Assembly (NCBI RefSeq): GCF_000421265.1
Contig: NZ_ATWN01000001.1
Location: 620,001 to 684,000 of the forward strand
DNA: 64,000 nucleotides
Source of the DNA: Thalassospira lucentensis MCCC 1A00383 = DSM 14000
Lineage (GTDB): Bacteria > Pseudomonadota > Alphaproteobacteria > Rhodospirillales > Thalassospiraceae
Reading direction: 5' to 3'
Part shown: positions 18,500 to 28,387 of the stretch, in pieces
Layout of the letters: every line of letters begins with the position of its first letter
How positions within the stretch are numbered: the first letter of the stretch is position 1
Position numbers and translations under genes: made by a program
The notes under the pieces: model-generated
What the model was told of the DNA's origin: nothing
The model's input: the letters and a program-made list of their open reading frames with translations, nothing else
Database searches by the model: none

Positions 18500-20430
18500 C
18501 CCGGTGGCCCAATGACAAAGGTTGTGTTTTTCGCCATGCCATCATGGGGGCTATCTTCGCCGGTGGGCTTTGCTCCGGTGGGGCAGTTCTTTCGACATCA
18601 GCGCAGGCCGAGGTGCCGTATTTTGAGGATGCCGTTGCCACTGGCGACTTGCCACCGATGCTTGATCGATTGCCAGAACATCCCAAAGTGATCGATTTCG
18701 AGGCCGAGGATAAAACTGTTGGTAAGTATGGTGGCCAGTTCGTGACCATCATGGGTCGGTCAAAAGACATCCGCATGGCGGTTGTTTACGGCTATGCACG
18801 GTTGATCGGTTATGATGAAAACCTTGATCTTAAGCCTGACATTCTTGAAAGCCTTGATGTGAACGAGGAGGGGAATGTCTTTACCCTTCATCTTCGCAAA
18901 GGTCATAAATGGTCTGACGGCGAACCCTTTACCGCCGAAGATTTCCGCTACTACTGGGAAGACATTGTTAACAACGATGAACTGTTCCCAGTCGGTCCGC
19001 CGCGGTTCCTGTTTGTTGGCGATGAACCCGCAACCTTTGAAATTCTTGACGAATTTACGGTGCGATATAGCTGGTCACAGCCCAATCCGTTCTTTTTGAC
19101 CGAACTTGCCGGTACAAGGCCACCATTCATTTATCGTCCGGCGCATTACCTAAAACAGTTCCATGAAAACTACCGCGATGCGGCCGAACTGGATGCCATG
19201 GTCAAAGAACGCGGCTTGCGCAGCTGGGCCGTGTTGCACACCGATATTGACCGGCCCTACAAGCTTTCAAATATCGACCGTCCGTCGCTTGAGCCGTGGT
19301 TGATCACCACGGAAGAACCGTCTGATCGATTCGTCTTTGTGCGCAACCCGTTTTATCATCGGGTTGATCCGGCCGGGAATCAGCTTCCCTATATCGACAA
19401 GATGATCTTTAACATCGCCAACTCCAAATTGGTCCCGGCAAAAGTCGGGGCAGGAGAGGTCGACCTGCAAAGCCGTATTCTGTCGCTAAAGGATTACACC
19501 TTCCTCAAACAGGCCGAACCACAACAAAACTATAACGTCCGCCTGTGGGATGTCGGGGCCGGTGCCTATGCCGCACTTTATCCAAATCTGACCTGCTCTG
19601 ATCCGGTGTGGCGTGGTGTATTACGCGATGTTCGATTCCGTCGGGCATTGTCGCTTGCGATCAATCGCACCGAAATCAACCGCGTTATGTTCTTTGGTCT
19701 GGCACAGCCAACCAACAATACGGTTCTGCCAAAAAGCCCGCTGTATAAGCCGGAATATCGCGAAAACTATATCCAGTTCGACGTTGATAAGGCCAATGCC
19801 CTGCTTGACGAGATGGGGCTTGATGAACGCAATGGTGATGGCATCCGGCTTTTGCCTGATGGTCGGCCAATGGAAATCATTGTTGAGACAACAGGCGAGA
19901 ACCCCGAACACGATGATATGCTTGAGCTGGTTGGCGACAGCTGGCGTCAGGTCGGGATTAAGATGTTTGTCAAAGGGCTACAGCGCGAAGTTTTGCGCAA
20001 CCGGGCCTATACTGGCGAAACCATCATCTCGATTTTCAATGGCATCGACAACGGTTTGGCAACACCCAATTCCGTTCCGTCCGAATTTGTCCCGGTACAG
20101 CAAGACACCCTGCAATGGCCGAAATGGGGGCAGTACTATCAAACCGACGGCGAAGCTGGCGAAGCACCAGATATGCCTGCGGCCAAGGAATTGATGGTGC
20201 AATACCGCAAATGGCAAACTGGCAATGACGCTGCACGGATGGCGGCTTGGCAGTCGATCCTTGATATCAATTCGGAAAACATGTTTTCCATTGGATTGAT
20301 CGGGAATGTACCGCAACCGGTTGTTGTGGATAAAGATATGCGCAATGTGCCGGAAAAAGGTATCCATAGTTGGGAACCGGGTGCCTTCTTTGGCATTTAT
20401 CGACCAGATACATTCTGGTGGGATCGATAA
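18496..20430 (+). CDS. Extracellular solute-binding protein family 5 (large, YejA/DppA-like)
   Basis: 644 residues, larger than the usual 500-550 and closer to YejA. A signal peptide ends near AQA-EVPYFED (about residue 36). The family-5 signature is clear: GNVFTLHLRKGHKWSDGEPF followed by TAEDFRYYWEDI. It binds its ligand in the periplasm for the importer made of the fused ATPase and two permeases in this operon. Family 5 proteins bind peptides, nickel chelates, oligosaccharides or peptide antibiotics; the neighbouring glycan genes make a sugar-containing ligand plausible, but this is inference. A 78-base gap separates it from the first permease. Confidence 0.88.
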   Translation: MTRWPNDKGCVFRHAIMGAIFAGGLCSGGAVLSTSAQAEVPYFEDAVATGDLPPMLDRLPEHPKVIDFEAEDKTVGKYGGQFVTIMGRSKDIRMAVVYGYARLIGYDENLDLKPDILESLDVNEEGNVFTLHLRKGHKWSDGEPFTAEDFRYYWEDIVNNDELFPVGPPRFLFVGDEPATFEILDEFTVRYSWSQPNPFFLTELAGTRPPFIYRPAHYLKQFHENYRDAAELDAMVKERGLRSWAVLHTDIDRPYKLSNIDRPSLEPWLITTEEPSDRFVFVRNPFYHRVDPAGNQLPYIDKMIFNIANSKLVPAKVGAGEVDLQSRILSLKDYTFLKQAEPQQNYNVRLWDVGAGAYAALYPNLTCSDPVWRGVLRDVRFRRALSLAINRTEINRVMFFGLAQPTNNTVLPKSPLYKPEYRENYIQFDVDKANALLDEMGLDERNGDGIRLLPDGRPMEIIVETTGENPEHDDMLELVGDSWRQVGIKMFVKGLQREVLRNRAYTGETIISIFNGIDNGLATPNSVPSEFVPVQQDTLQWPKWGQYYQTDGEAGEAPDMPAAKELMVQYRKWQTGNDAARMAAWQSILDINSENMFSIGLIGNVPQPVVVDKDMRNVPEKGIHSWEPGAFFGIYRPDTFWWDR

Positions 20431-20508
20431 GACGAACAATTTGATTATTCGACGGTTTGTTCCTGATGTGGGATTGGGAATAAAACGTTTGGGGGAGCGT
20501 AACCGCCG

Positions 20509-21507
20509 ATGCTGACCTTTCTGGCTAGACGGCTTTTTGTAATGGTGCCGACACTGATTATGATCAGTGTTCTGGTGTTTGTGATCATTCAGCTTCCCCC
20601 TGGGGATTTTCTGAGCACGTATCTCAACGAGCTGCAGTCGCAGGGCGAGGCCGTTGATCCGGCAAAAATCGAATTTTTAAAGCACCAATACGGCCTTGAT
20701 CAGCCGCTTTACGTACAATATTTCGATTGGGCTTGGGGGCTTTTGCACGGCGATCTTGGGTTTTCATTCGAATATAACCTGCCGGTGACCGAAGTTGTCG
20801 GCGACCGGCTATGGTTGTCGCTGGTTCTGAATTTCAGCACCATTTTGTTCATCTATATCGTCAGCTTCCCAATCGGCATTTATTCCGCCACCCGGCAATA
20901 TAGCTGGGGCGATTATGGTTTTACGCTGCTTGGTTTCCTTGGCCTTGCGATGCCAAACTTCCTGTTCGCACTGGTTTTGCTGTATTACGCCAATGTGGTG
21001 TTTGGCACCTCAATCGGCGGGTTGATGGATCCGGAATTCATCAATCAGGGTTGGTCGTTTGCCAAGATCATGTCCGTTGTCGAACATTTATGGGCGCCAG
21101 TACTTGTCATCGGGACATCGGGAACAGCATCCATGATCCGGCGGTTGCGGGCCAACTTGCTTGATGAGTTGGGCAAGCAATATGTCGTTACAGCTCATGC
21201 CAAGGGGCTATCACCGCTTAAGGTGCTGTTTAAGTATCCGCTGCGCATGGCGCTTAACCCGTTTATTGCCGATATTGGTAATATCCTGCCGCAGGTGGTT
21301 TCGGGGTCGGTCCTTGTATCGGTTGTCATGTCCTTACCGACAACCGGGCCGATGTTGCTGACTGCCTTGCAAAGTCAGGACATGTACCTTGCTGGTTCAT
21401 TCCTGATGTTTTTGGCCCTTCTGACGGTTGTGGGGATGTTTGTTTCCGACGTGTTACTGGCCTGGCTTGATCCACGCATTCGATTGCAGGGAGGGGTTGG
21501 AAAATGA
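20509..21507 (+). CDS. ABC transporter permease (DppB/YejB type)
   Basis: 332 residues, six predicted membrane segments. The N-terminal FLARRLFVMVPTLIMISVLV is the typical DppB first helix, followed by the periplasmic loop with KIEFLKHQYGLDQPLYVQYF. The EAA-type loop lies in KQYVVTAHAKGLSPLKVLFK. It forms one half of the membrane channel and overlaps the second permease gene by four bases. A purine-rich GGGGGAGC sequence precedes the ATG. Confidence 0.9.
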   Translation: MLTFLARRLFVMVPTLIMISVLVFVIIQLPPGDFLSTYLNELQSQGEAVDPAKIEFLKHQYGLDQPLYVQYFDWAWGLLHGDLGFSFEYNLPVTEVVGDRLWLSLVLNFSTILFIYIVSFPIGIYSATRQYSWGDYGFTLLGFLGLAMPNFLFALVLLYYANVVFGTSIGGLMDPEFINQGWSFAKIMSVVEHLWAPVLVIGTSGTASMIRRLRANLLDELGKQYVVTAHAKGLSPLKVLFKYPLRMALNPFIADIGNILPQVVSGSVLVSVVMSLPTTGPMLLTALQSQDMYLAGSFLMFLALLTVVGMFVSDVLLAWLDPRIRLQGGVGK

Positions 21508-22673
21508 GCAGTGACGAAGAAAAGCGCAACGCGCATTTTGTCGATAAAGCACCCTTTAATCCCTATGAACGCGATGCCCTGACGCCAGAACAGGAAAAAT
21601 ACTATCTCGCATCGCAGTGGCGTTTGACGTGGTGGCGCTTAAAACGCCATCGGTTGGCCTATGTCTCACTGATCATTTTGGCTGTGATGTATGCGTCGGT
21701 GTTTATTGTCGAATTCATCGCACCCTATGCGCAGGAAACGCGTAATTCGAACTTTATCCATCATCCTCCGCAATCCATTCACCTGTTCCATGACGGGGAA
21801 TTTGTCGGCCCGTTTACATATGGCACGGATTTCTCTGTCGATATGGAAACGCTTAAGCCGAACTACGTCCCAAACATGGACCGGGTTGATCGGCTTCGGT
21901 TCTTTTGCTCTGGCGATGATTACGAATTCTGGGGCCTGATTAAAACCGATTTTCATTTCGTGTGTCCGGCGCAAGACGGCACCTTATTTGTCTTTGGCAC
22001 AGACCGACTTGGACGCGATATGTTTTCGCGCATCATTTATGGTGCGCGGGTATCGCTCACCATCGGTCTTGTCGGCATTACCGTCAGTTTCTTCCTTGGT
22101 ATCGTGATTGGCGGGGCAGCGGGCTATTACGGTGGTTGGGTTGATGCAACCGCGCAGCGCGTGATCGAGGTGATCCGTTCCTTGCCCGAAATCCCGCTTT
22201 GGATGGCATTATCAGCAGCCTTACCGGTCACCTGGAGCCCGATCCTGATCTATTTCGGGATAACGATCATTCTGGGCCTGATTGACTGGACTGGGCTTGC
22301 ACGTGCGGTACGTTCCAAGCTGCTTGCGCTGCGCGAAGAAGATTACGCGCTTGCGGCCCGTCTGATGGGCGCAAAGCCCAAACGGATTGTCGCACGTCAT
22401 CTTCTGCCAAACTTTGCCAGCCACCTGATCGCATCCGTAACCCTGTCGATCCCCAACATGATCCTTGGTGAAACAGCGCTTAGCTTCCTGGGGCTGGGCC
22501 TACGGGCACCGGTGACAAGTTGGGGCGTGTTGCTCAATGATGCGCAAAACATCAACGCGGTTGCGGTTTATCCATGGCTGATGTTGCCGGTGGTGCCGGT
22601 GGTGATTGTTGTTCTGGCGTTTAACTTCCTGGGCGATGGCCTGCGCGATGCGGCCGATCCCTATAAGAATTAG
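21504..22673 (+). CDS. ABC transporter permease (DppC/YejE type) with a long first periplasmic loop
   Basis: 389 residues, longer than ordinary DppC (about 300). The first helix (about residues 52-74) is followed by roughly 90 extra residues before the usual FGTDRLGRDMFSRIIYGARV motif; YejE proteins share such an insertion. The EAA loop is in REEDYALAARLMGAKPKRIV and the C-terminus has FLGDGLRDAADPYKN, a family hallmark. It is the last gene of the operon that starts at 9785; a strong hairpin follows. Confidence 0.9.
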   Translation: MSSDEEKRNAHFVDKAPFNPYERDALTPEQEKYYLASQWRLTWWRLKRHRLAYVSLIILAVMYASVFIVEFIAPYAQETRNSNFIHHPPQSIHLFHDGEFVGPFTYGTDFSVDMETLKPNYVPNMDRVDRLRFFCSGDDYEFWGLIKTDFHFVCPAQDGTLFVFGTDRLGRDMFSRIIYGARVSLTIGLVGITVSFFLGIVIGGAAGYYGGWVDATAQRVIEVIRSLPEIPLWMALSAALPVTWSPILIYFGITIILGLIDWTGLARAVRSKLLALREEDYALAARLMGAKPKRIVARHLLPNFASHLIASVTLSIPNMILGETALSFLGLGLRAPVTSWGVLLNDAQNINAVAVYPWLMLPVVPVVIVVLAFNFLGDGLRDAADPYKN

Positions 22674-22696
22674 GCGGGATTAAGCAGCGTTCATTT

Positions 22697-22733
22697 ACAC
22701 CAAAGGGCAGCTCTCTGAGCTGCCCTTTGGTGT
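22697..22733. terminator. Perfect 17-bp hairpin ending the glycan/importer operon
   Basis: Left arm ACACCAAAGGGCAGCTC, three-base loop TCT, right arm GAGCTGCCCTTTGGTGT with no mismatch. It lies 24 bases after the last operon stop and 27 bases before the stop of a convergent gene. The T-tract is weak on both sides, but the stem strength and position support a bidirectional terminator. Confidence 0.75.
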
Positions 22734-22759
22734 CTGTATAAGCTTGGTCTATGGGTGCG

Positions 22760-23617
22760 TTATTTCTTATGCAGCCACAGGCTGGTCTCTATCGCTCCCC
22801 TTGGCAGATGGATGCTCTTTGCCGGTGACGCATCGACAAGCTCTTGAAGCCTTGTCGTCGCATAGGCACTCGACCACAATATTTCAAAGCCGTTTCCGGC
22901 CAAAAGGGACGCAACACCCTGTTGTTCATTATATCCGCGCCACTGCCATTTTGACGGATAATCATCGGGCAGGGTGATGTCGTGGATATGAATGATCGTG
23001 CCGCTGGGCAATGTCGGGATGACTGATGAGAACAGCAAATCAACATCGGTGCCGGGCATCAGGATGTGGCTTGAATCAATCGACAGGATATCGGCCCCTT
23101 CGATGGTCTCAAAAACTGTCTGGTCGGCCTTTTGCACGATGGTTTTCTCAACCGTAATCGGCAGTTCGGCAATATCGGCGCGTGGTGCCGGGTCAATTGC
23201 GTGAAACGCGGTTTCAAGGTCACCGTCACGGATCGCACGGTGATAGAACCGGGTTGAATGACCCGATCCGATTTCAACAATCCGCTTGGGACGAAATTCA
23301 CGCGTCATGACATAGGCCATCATGCCATCAAGGCGCGGGAACCAACTTTGCTGCCAGCGCGGTTCGGGCGGCACGGCATCGTTTAGCGTATCAAATATGC
23401 TTTGGTATTTTTCCGCCTTGGTCAGCCATGCTTTCATGGTTGGCGCTGCATGATCCATCATGCGTTCAATCGCCGGGTAGGATGGTTTTCCAACTGCCTT
23501 GGCGGTTTCATCGGCATAGCGATACGGGATGAAGTAGCCCGCAGGTGAACTGCCAAACAAGGTTTTCAGACCGAATTTCCAGCGGCGTATTCGGCGTGAT
23601 AACGGCATTGACGTCAT
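22760..23617 (-). CDS. Class I SAM-dependent methyltransferase (Methyltransf_24-like)
   Basis: 285 residues. SAM-binding motif I is RIVEIGSGHSTRFY, followed by AIDPAPRADI (motif II region) and ADILSIDSSHILMPGTDVD, which resembles the metal or acid-binding segment of small-molecule methyltransferases. There is no signal peptide or membrane helix. It lies 51 bases downstream of the MFS gene on the same strand and may be the last gene of the dusA-mnmC-MFS transcript. It is convergent with the glycan operon, so a methyl transfer to that glycan is possible but unsupported. Substrate unknown. Confidence 0.78.
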   Translation of the reverse strand: MTSMPLSRRIRRWKFGLKTLFGSSPAGYFIPYRYADETAKAVGKPSYPAIERMMDHAAPTMKAWLTKAEKYQSIFDTLNDAVPPEPRWQQSWFPRLDGMMAYVMTREFRPKRIVEIGSGHSTRFYHRAIRDGDLETAFHAIDPAPRADIAELPITVEKTIVQKADQTVFETIEGADILSIDSSHILMPGTDVDLLFSSVIPTLPSGTIIHIHDITLPDDYPSKWQWRGYNEQQGVASLLAGNGFEILWSSAYATTRLQELVDASPAKSIHLPRGAIETSLWLHKK

Positions 23618-23668
23618 GAAGGCTCCCGTTTGGCGGATTTGGTTGTGTTTGTATTCAATGAAACTCTG

Positions 23669-24865
23669 TCAGTCACAGAATGTCTTGTCCTCGCCGCGCC
23701 AACTTTGCATAAGCCAGAAGGCAAATACCAGCGCAATCCCTGAAAGTCCGGCCATGGCGTAATAGGCGTGCGATCCGAAATGTTCATATAGCGGGCCGGA
23801 TGCCCAGATGCTGCTGCCCAAAAACACCCCCATCGACAAGGTCGCCATCAGGCTTTGTGCCGAGGTCGCCAATTGTTGCGGAATGGCGCGTGCGATAAAG
23901 CTGACAGCTGCCAGATGGGTGATACCAAAGGTCATGGCGTGTAACGGCTGAACAAGAACAATCATCCAGAATGCATCACTGCTGCCCAGCACAATCCAGC
24001 GCACGATACCCGCTGTTGCACCAAGGGCAAAAAGGATCCCCGGATGGCGGCCTCGCACAAACTTGCCCGCAACTGCAAACAGCGCGATTTCGGCAATCAC
24101 CCCGATGGACCAGAATGTGCCGATCATTTCATGGGAATAACCAACCGTTTCCCAATGGACTGAGGCAAAGCTGTAATAAGTTCCATGCGACCCTTGGGCA
24201 AAGCCAATACAGCCAAGATAGATCAGGAAAACCGGCTTGCGCAGCAGATAAACAAGCGATGATCCGGACCTCAGAGAACGGTCTGTTTGCGGATCAGGCA
24301 TGCGGGTAGTGATGGCAAAATTGACGATACCGGCAATAAACAGCATCCAGACAATCCATGTGGTTGAGGTTCCATCGAGAACCCAACCCGCACCATAGGA
24401 TGCAAAAATAAATGCAAGCGACCCCCAAAGCCGGACGCGCCCGTAGTCAAGGTCGCGGGTTTTGCATTCATGCACGGTAATGGTCGTGCCGAGTGGCAGC
24501 AGCGGGGAAAACGTAAAGCCAATGACCACCGATAACCCGGCAAGCCACCAAAAGTTACTTGAAACCGGAAAGGCCAGAACGGTCAGGACATAAATACCCG
24601 CCAGCCACATCATGGGTGTTTTACGATTGCCCGTATGGTCGGCGCGCTGGGCAATCAATGGATCGGCAAACACCCGCACCCAGTTTGGCAGCGACAGCAA
24701 AATACCGATTTCACCGGCCGACAATCCTTGCGCCTTCAACCACACTGGCCAATAGGGTAGGAAAACGCCTTGGATCAGGAAAAGCCCGACGAAAAACAGC
24801 GCAAGGATCGTTGCTGTTTGCATCCGTTCGGACGATTGCAGGGGAAATTTGTCGTGCATACTCAT
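23669..24865 (-). CDS. MFS transporter (MFS_1-like, HcaT-related)
   Basis: 398 residues with about 12 membrane helices. The first helices contain GVFLPYWPVWLKAQGLSAGE and LSLPNWVRVFADPLIAQRAD, a pattern seen in the 3-phenylpropionate/nucleoside-type MFS_1-like branch. The start at 24865 is fixed by an ATGA overlap with the mnmC stop; the upstream extension to 24961 lies inside mnmC and is rejected. The substrate is unknown. The tight coupling to tRNA-modification genes may be no more than operon packing. Confidence 0.85.
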   Translation of the reverse strand: MSMHDKFPLQSSERMQTATILALFFVGLFLIQGVFLPYWPVWLKAQGLSAGEIGILLSLPNWVRVFADPLIAQRADHTGNRKTPMMWLAGIYVLTVLAFPVSSNFWWLAGLSVVIGFTFSPLLPLGTTITVHECKTRDLDYGRVRLWGSLAFIFASYGAGWVLDGTSTTWIVWMLFIAGIVNFAITTRMPDPQTDRSLRSGSSLVYLLRKPVFLIYLGCIGFAQGSHGTYYSFASVHWETVGYSHEMIGTFWSIGVIAEIALFAVAGKFVRGRHPGILFALGATAGIVRWIVLGSSDAFWMIVLVQPLHAMTFGITHLAAVSFIARAIPQQLATSAQSLMATLSMGVFLGSSIWASGPLYEHFGSHAYYAMAGLSGIALVFAFWLMQSWRGEDKTFCD

Positions 24866-26886
24866 GCCGTGATTTTCCGCCGTTTCAATCCGCGAATGAT
24901 GAACCGTGCTGGATGGATCGCATGCATCAGCTGTTTTTCCAATGGCAGGGGCATGGCGCAAATCTCACTGGCAAGAATTTCGGCGGCAAGCGGGGCGGCA
25001 ATCAACCCGCGCGCCCCAAATCCGGTACAGATATACACGTCCCTGTGGTAAGGCGCATTGAAATATCGCGCGTAATTCTTGCCTTTGTCCAGATCGGGAT
25101 AGGCCGCAAGGAAGGCATCATAATCAGGGGCCGGGCCGACAATGGGCAAATGATCGGTTGTGACAGTACGAAGTGCCGCACGACCGCCCAGGTCGCCGGG
25201 CGAAAGCATTTTTGCCATATCGGGTAACACATCGGCCAGTTGGGCAATGTTAACCGCATGGTCGCTTTCGCGCAGATCGGTTCGTGTGTCGTCACGTGCA
25301 AAGGTTGCCCCGAATACGTGAACACCTTTACGCGCAGGGGTTATGTATCCCGTATGGCTCAACACACAGCGGATGGTCTCGCGGCCATGTGCATTGCGGA
25401 CAAGACTTTGCCGAAATGTACTGATCTGGCCGCGAACGGGCTGCATGTGCGCGCTAAGCCACGCCGTTTGTGAAAGTTGCCCGGTTTCGGTGGCACCGGC
25501 GATGATCACGGCATCAAACGGGCCGTGCTGCGCCCCATCACGGGATGCCAAAACTTTGCCCGATGTATCATCGGAAATTGTGACGATTTCTGTGGAAAGA
25601 TGGATGGCAATCCCATCCAACAGGGCGTTCACAAAGGACGGCGGATTAACCCAGCCAGCATTCGGGTAAAACAACCCGCCCGCAGGAAGGGGCAAGCCAA
25701 ATGCTGTACTGGCCTCATCACGGTTAAGGGCTTTGACCAAATCGGGCTTGTCAGGTAGGCGGGCCATCAGACCATTTTGACGTTCTTGCGTGCGCAGGTC
25801 CGTTACCAGGGAAAGCACACCACAGAAATCAGCATCAACCAGCCCTGCCTCCGCAAGGCGTTTGATCATGTGATGGCTAAACCGGAACCCGGCTTCGTAA
25901 AAGCGTCCCATAATCGCGTTATCGACGGTTAAATAGGGTTCGAGCATCGCAACCGCATTGCCCGATGCCGCACTGGCCGTATGGGTATTCTTTTCAAACA
26001 GGTGGACGTCACACCCACGTTGTCGCAGGGCTTGCGCACAGGCCGCACCCGCCATGCCGGCCCCAATGACAGCCACGGATCTGGGGGGACGTGCTTTGGG
26101 TAAGACAAACCATGGCTCATCGGCAATCTTTAATCCGACCTCCGACGGTGTCTTGGCGGGCAGGGTGGCGATGATCATGTCACGCTTGTGATTAAAGCCC
26201 CGGCGTTTGCTGACCGTGAAACCTGCATCTTTAAGCCCGTCACGCGCAATGCGCGCGGAGCTAAAGGTCGCCAGTGTCGCCCCGTCATCATTTGACGCCG
26301 ACGCAAGTGCATCAAACAGCTTTGGCTGCCACATGTCGGCGTTTCGCGACGGGGTGAAGCCATCAAGGAACCAGCAATCAACCGTACCGTCATAATCACC
26401 AAAACAATCAGTCGCATCACCGATCAGGACCGTCAGGCTGATTGCGCCATCGCCAAGGATGAAACGATGGGCGCCGGGTAACATGGTCTCATTCGGCCAA
26501 ATATCGACAAGTTGCTGTGAGAAATCCTCAAGTTCCGGCCAACTTTGATGGGCACGGATCATGTCGTCGCGCGAAAGAGGGTATTTTTCGACAGTGACGA
26601 AATGCAGGCGCTTTGATCGCTTGGGGTCTTGTGCCCAACGCTGCCAAGCCGCTAGAAAATTTAGCCCGGTACCAAACCCTGTTTCCCCGATGGTGAAATT
26701 ATCACGCGTTTGCCATGCGCTTGGCAGGTTGTTGCTTGCAAGAAATACATAGCGTGTTTCTGCCAGACCATCTTTGGGGCTGAAATACACATCGCCAAAA
26801 TGCGGTGAAAACGGCACATTGCCGTCGCGCCAGGTTATGTCACCGGCAACGGGATCAGCGTTTTCACCCGGCGCATCGGCTGTCAT
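24862..26886 (-). CDS. mnmC: Bifunctional tRNA mnm5s2U34 biosynthesis protein MnmC
   Basis: 674 residues with both MnmC halves. The N-terminal MnmD methyltransferase has [18 protein letters not shown] and the [15 protein letters not shown] catalytic segment; the C-terminal FAD-dependent oxidase begins at [20 protein letters not shown] (about residue 272) and ends with [18 protein letters not shown]. The enzyme converts cmnm5U34 to nm5U34 and then methylates it in the wobble base of several tRNAs. It overlaps dusA upstream and the MFS gene downstream by four bases each (ATGA), so the three are translated together. Confidence 0.93.
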   Translation of the reverse strand: MTADAPGENADPVAGDITWRDGNVPFSPHFGDVYFSPKDGLAETRYVFLASNNLPSAWQTRDNFTIGETGFGTGLNFLAAWQRWAQDPKRSKRLHFVTVEKYPLSRDDMIRAHQSWPELEDFSQQLVDIWPNETMLPGAHRFILGDGAISLTVLIGDATDCFGDYDGTVDCWFLDGFTPSRNADMWQPKLFDALASASNDDGATLATFSSARIARDGLKDAGFTVSKRRGFNHKRDMIIATLPAKTPSEVGLKIADEPWFVLPKARPPRSVAVIGAGMAGAACAQALRQRGCDVHLFEKNTHTASAASGNAVAMLEPYLTVDNAIMGRFYEAGFRFSHHMIKRLAEAGLVDADFCGVLSLVTDLRTQERQNGLMARLPDKPDLVKALNRDEASTAFGLPLPAGGLFYPNAGWVNPPSFVNALLDGIAIHLSTEIVTISDDTSGKVLASRDGAQHGPFDAVIIAGATETGQLSQTAWLSAHMQPVRGQISTFRQSLVRNAHGRETIRCVLSHTGYITPARKGVHVFGATFARDDTRTDLRESDHAVNIAQLADVLPDMAKMLSPGDLGGRAALRTVTTDHLPIVGPAPDYDAFLAAYPDLDKGKNYARYFNAPYHRDVYICTGFGARGLIAAPLAAEILASEICAMPLPLEKQLMHAIHPARFIIRGLKRRKITA

Positions 26887-27896
26887 GCCGAAAGTACTTC
26901 GTCTTGCAGCTCGGGCACAAGGGCAAGTGCTTCACGCACAACCTCTGTTCCAGCCCCTTTGCGGTGCGCATTTTCACTTAAATGCCGACGCCATTGTTTG
27001 GCACCGCGCATCTGTTGAAAAATACCCAGCATATGGCGGGTAACATGGCCAATCGTGCCGTTTTCTTCGCCAAGGTGTTGTTCGATATAGGGCAGCATCG
27101 CCTCGACCACCTGATGGCGGGTCAGGGGGGGCGTGTCATTACCGTAAAACCGCTGGTCCACGTCCGATAAAACATATGGGTTTTGATAGGCTTCTCGCCC
27201 GATCATTACCCCATCGACATGCTTAAGATGATCTTCGGTCTCATCAAGCGTCTTGATGCCACCATTGATCAGGATTTCCAGTTCGGGAAATTCCTGCTTA
27301 AGCTGATAGACCAGCTCATAGCGAAGTGGCGGTACTTCACGGTTTTCCTTGGGCGAGAGGCCCTTGAGCCACGCCTTGCGGGCATGGACGATGAACGTCT
27401 TGCACCCGGCATTGGCCACGGTTTCGGTAAACCGTTTGAGCGACGGATAATCTTCCTGATCATCAATGCCAATTCGATTTTTGACTGTGACTGGCGCCTC
27501 GCTGGCCGCAATCATCGATTTAACGCAATCGGCAACGACATCCGGTGTCGCCATCAAACACGCGCCAAACGCCCCATTTTGCACCCGATCAGATGGGCAA
27601 CCACAATTAAGGTTGATCTCGTCGTAGGCATATTGATTAGCGATATCACACGCACGCGCCAGATCATCGGAATCACTGCCACCAAGTTGTAAGGCAATCG
27701 GATGTTCCGCATCGTTAAAACGCAGATGCCTGTCCACACCGCCATGAATGATCGCACCTGTTGTGACCATTTCGGTATAAAGCAACGTATGCCGACTGAT
27801 CTGCCGCAAGAAAAAGCGATCATGCCGGTCCGTCCAATCCATCATCGGGGCGACGGAAATACGTCGATTAACAGTCATATCTGTGCCGTTCGTCAT
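26883..27896 (-). CDS. dusA: tRNA-dihydrouridine(20/20a) synthase
   Basis: 337 residues. FMN-binding and catalytic features of DusA are clear: [20 protein letters not shown] near the N-terminus, the catalytic cysteine in [20 protein letters not shown], the tRNA/FMN region VKNRIGIDD and [10 protein letters not shown]. It reduces U20/U20a in the D-loop of tRNAs. ATG 27896 is preferred over a TTG at 27899; ATG 27878 (MTVNRR) is another choice. It leads a minus-strand operon with mnmC, both acting on tRNA. Confidence 0.93.
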   Translation of the reverse strand: MTNGTDMTVNRRISVAPMMDWTDRHDRFFLRQISRHTLLYTEMVTTGAIIHGGVDRHLRFNDAEHPIALQLGGSDSDDLARACDIANQYAYDEINLNCGCPSDRVQNGAFGACLMATPDVVADCVKSMIAASEAPVTVKNRIGIDDQEDYPSLKRFTETVANAGCKTFIVHARKAWLKGLSPKENREVPPLRYELVYQLKQEFPELEILINGGIKTLDETEDHLKHVDGVMIGREAYQNPYVLSDVDQRFYGNDTPPLTRHQVVEAMLPYIEQHLGEENGTIGHVTRHMLGIFQQMRGAKQWRRHLSENAHRKGAGTEVVREALALVPELQDEVLSA

Positions 27897-28020
27897 CAAA
27901 TCGGGGTCAATGGGGTTGCCGTCGTCAAGGCGTGGTCTTTATATAGGTTCAATGATTTAGGGTCAAAACCGTTTACATGATGCATGGCTGCATCGCACGG
28001 ATATCAAAACAGGAATGAAC

Positions 28021-28374
28021 ATGGTTACGATTTACGGCATCAAGAATTGCGACACGGTGCGCAAATCCCTGAAATGGTTTGACGCCAAGGGTGTTGAAAA
28101 CAAACTTCATGATTTCCGTGTCGATGGCATTGATGTCAAAACCATTGCGGGCTGGTTGGATGAAGTTGGTGGCAAGGTGCTGATCAATAAACGCGGGCCA
28201 AGCTATCGCAATCTGTCAGACACCGATAAGGCAACGCTTGAGCAGGGCGGACCAGCGGCGGCGGAAATCCTTGTGGCCAATCCAACCGTGATCAAGCGTC
28301 CTGTGGTTGATTTTGGAAATACCCGCACCGTCGCCTATGACGAAGCCCGGTGGGCAGAACTGGCTGGTGTGTAA
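28021..28374 (+). CDS. ArsC/Spx-family protein (YffB-like)
   Basis: 117 residues from ATG 28021, which has AGGA six bases upstream; ATG 28015 abuts that ribosome-binding site and is less likely. The start MVTIYGIKNCDTVRKSLKWF has a single N-terminal cysteine in the NCDT context of YffB/Spx-like thioredoxin-fold proteins, and NKRGPSYRNL and VIKRPVVDFG are the expected later motifs. True ArsC arsenate reductases share the fold, but no arsenic genes are nearby, so a glutathione-linked or unknown reductase role is more likely. Confidence 0.82.
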   Translation: MVTIYGIKNCDTVRKSLKWFDAKGVENKLHDFRVDGIDVKTIAGWLDEVGGKVLINKRGPSYRNLSDTDKATLEQGGPAAAEILVANPTVIKRPVVDFGNTRTVAYDEARWAELAGV

Positions 28375-28387
28375 GGATAATCAAAAC

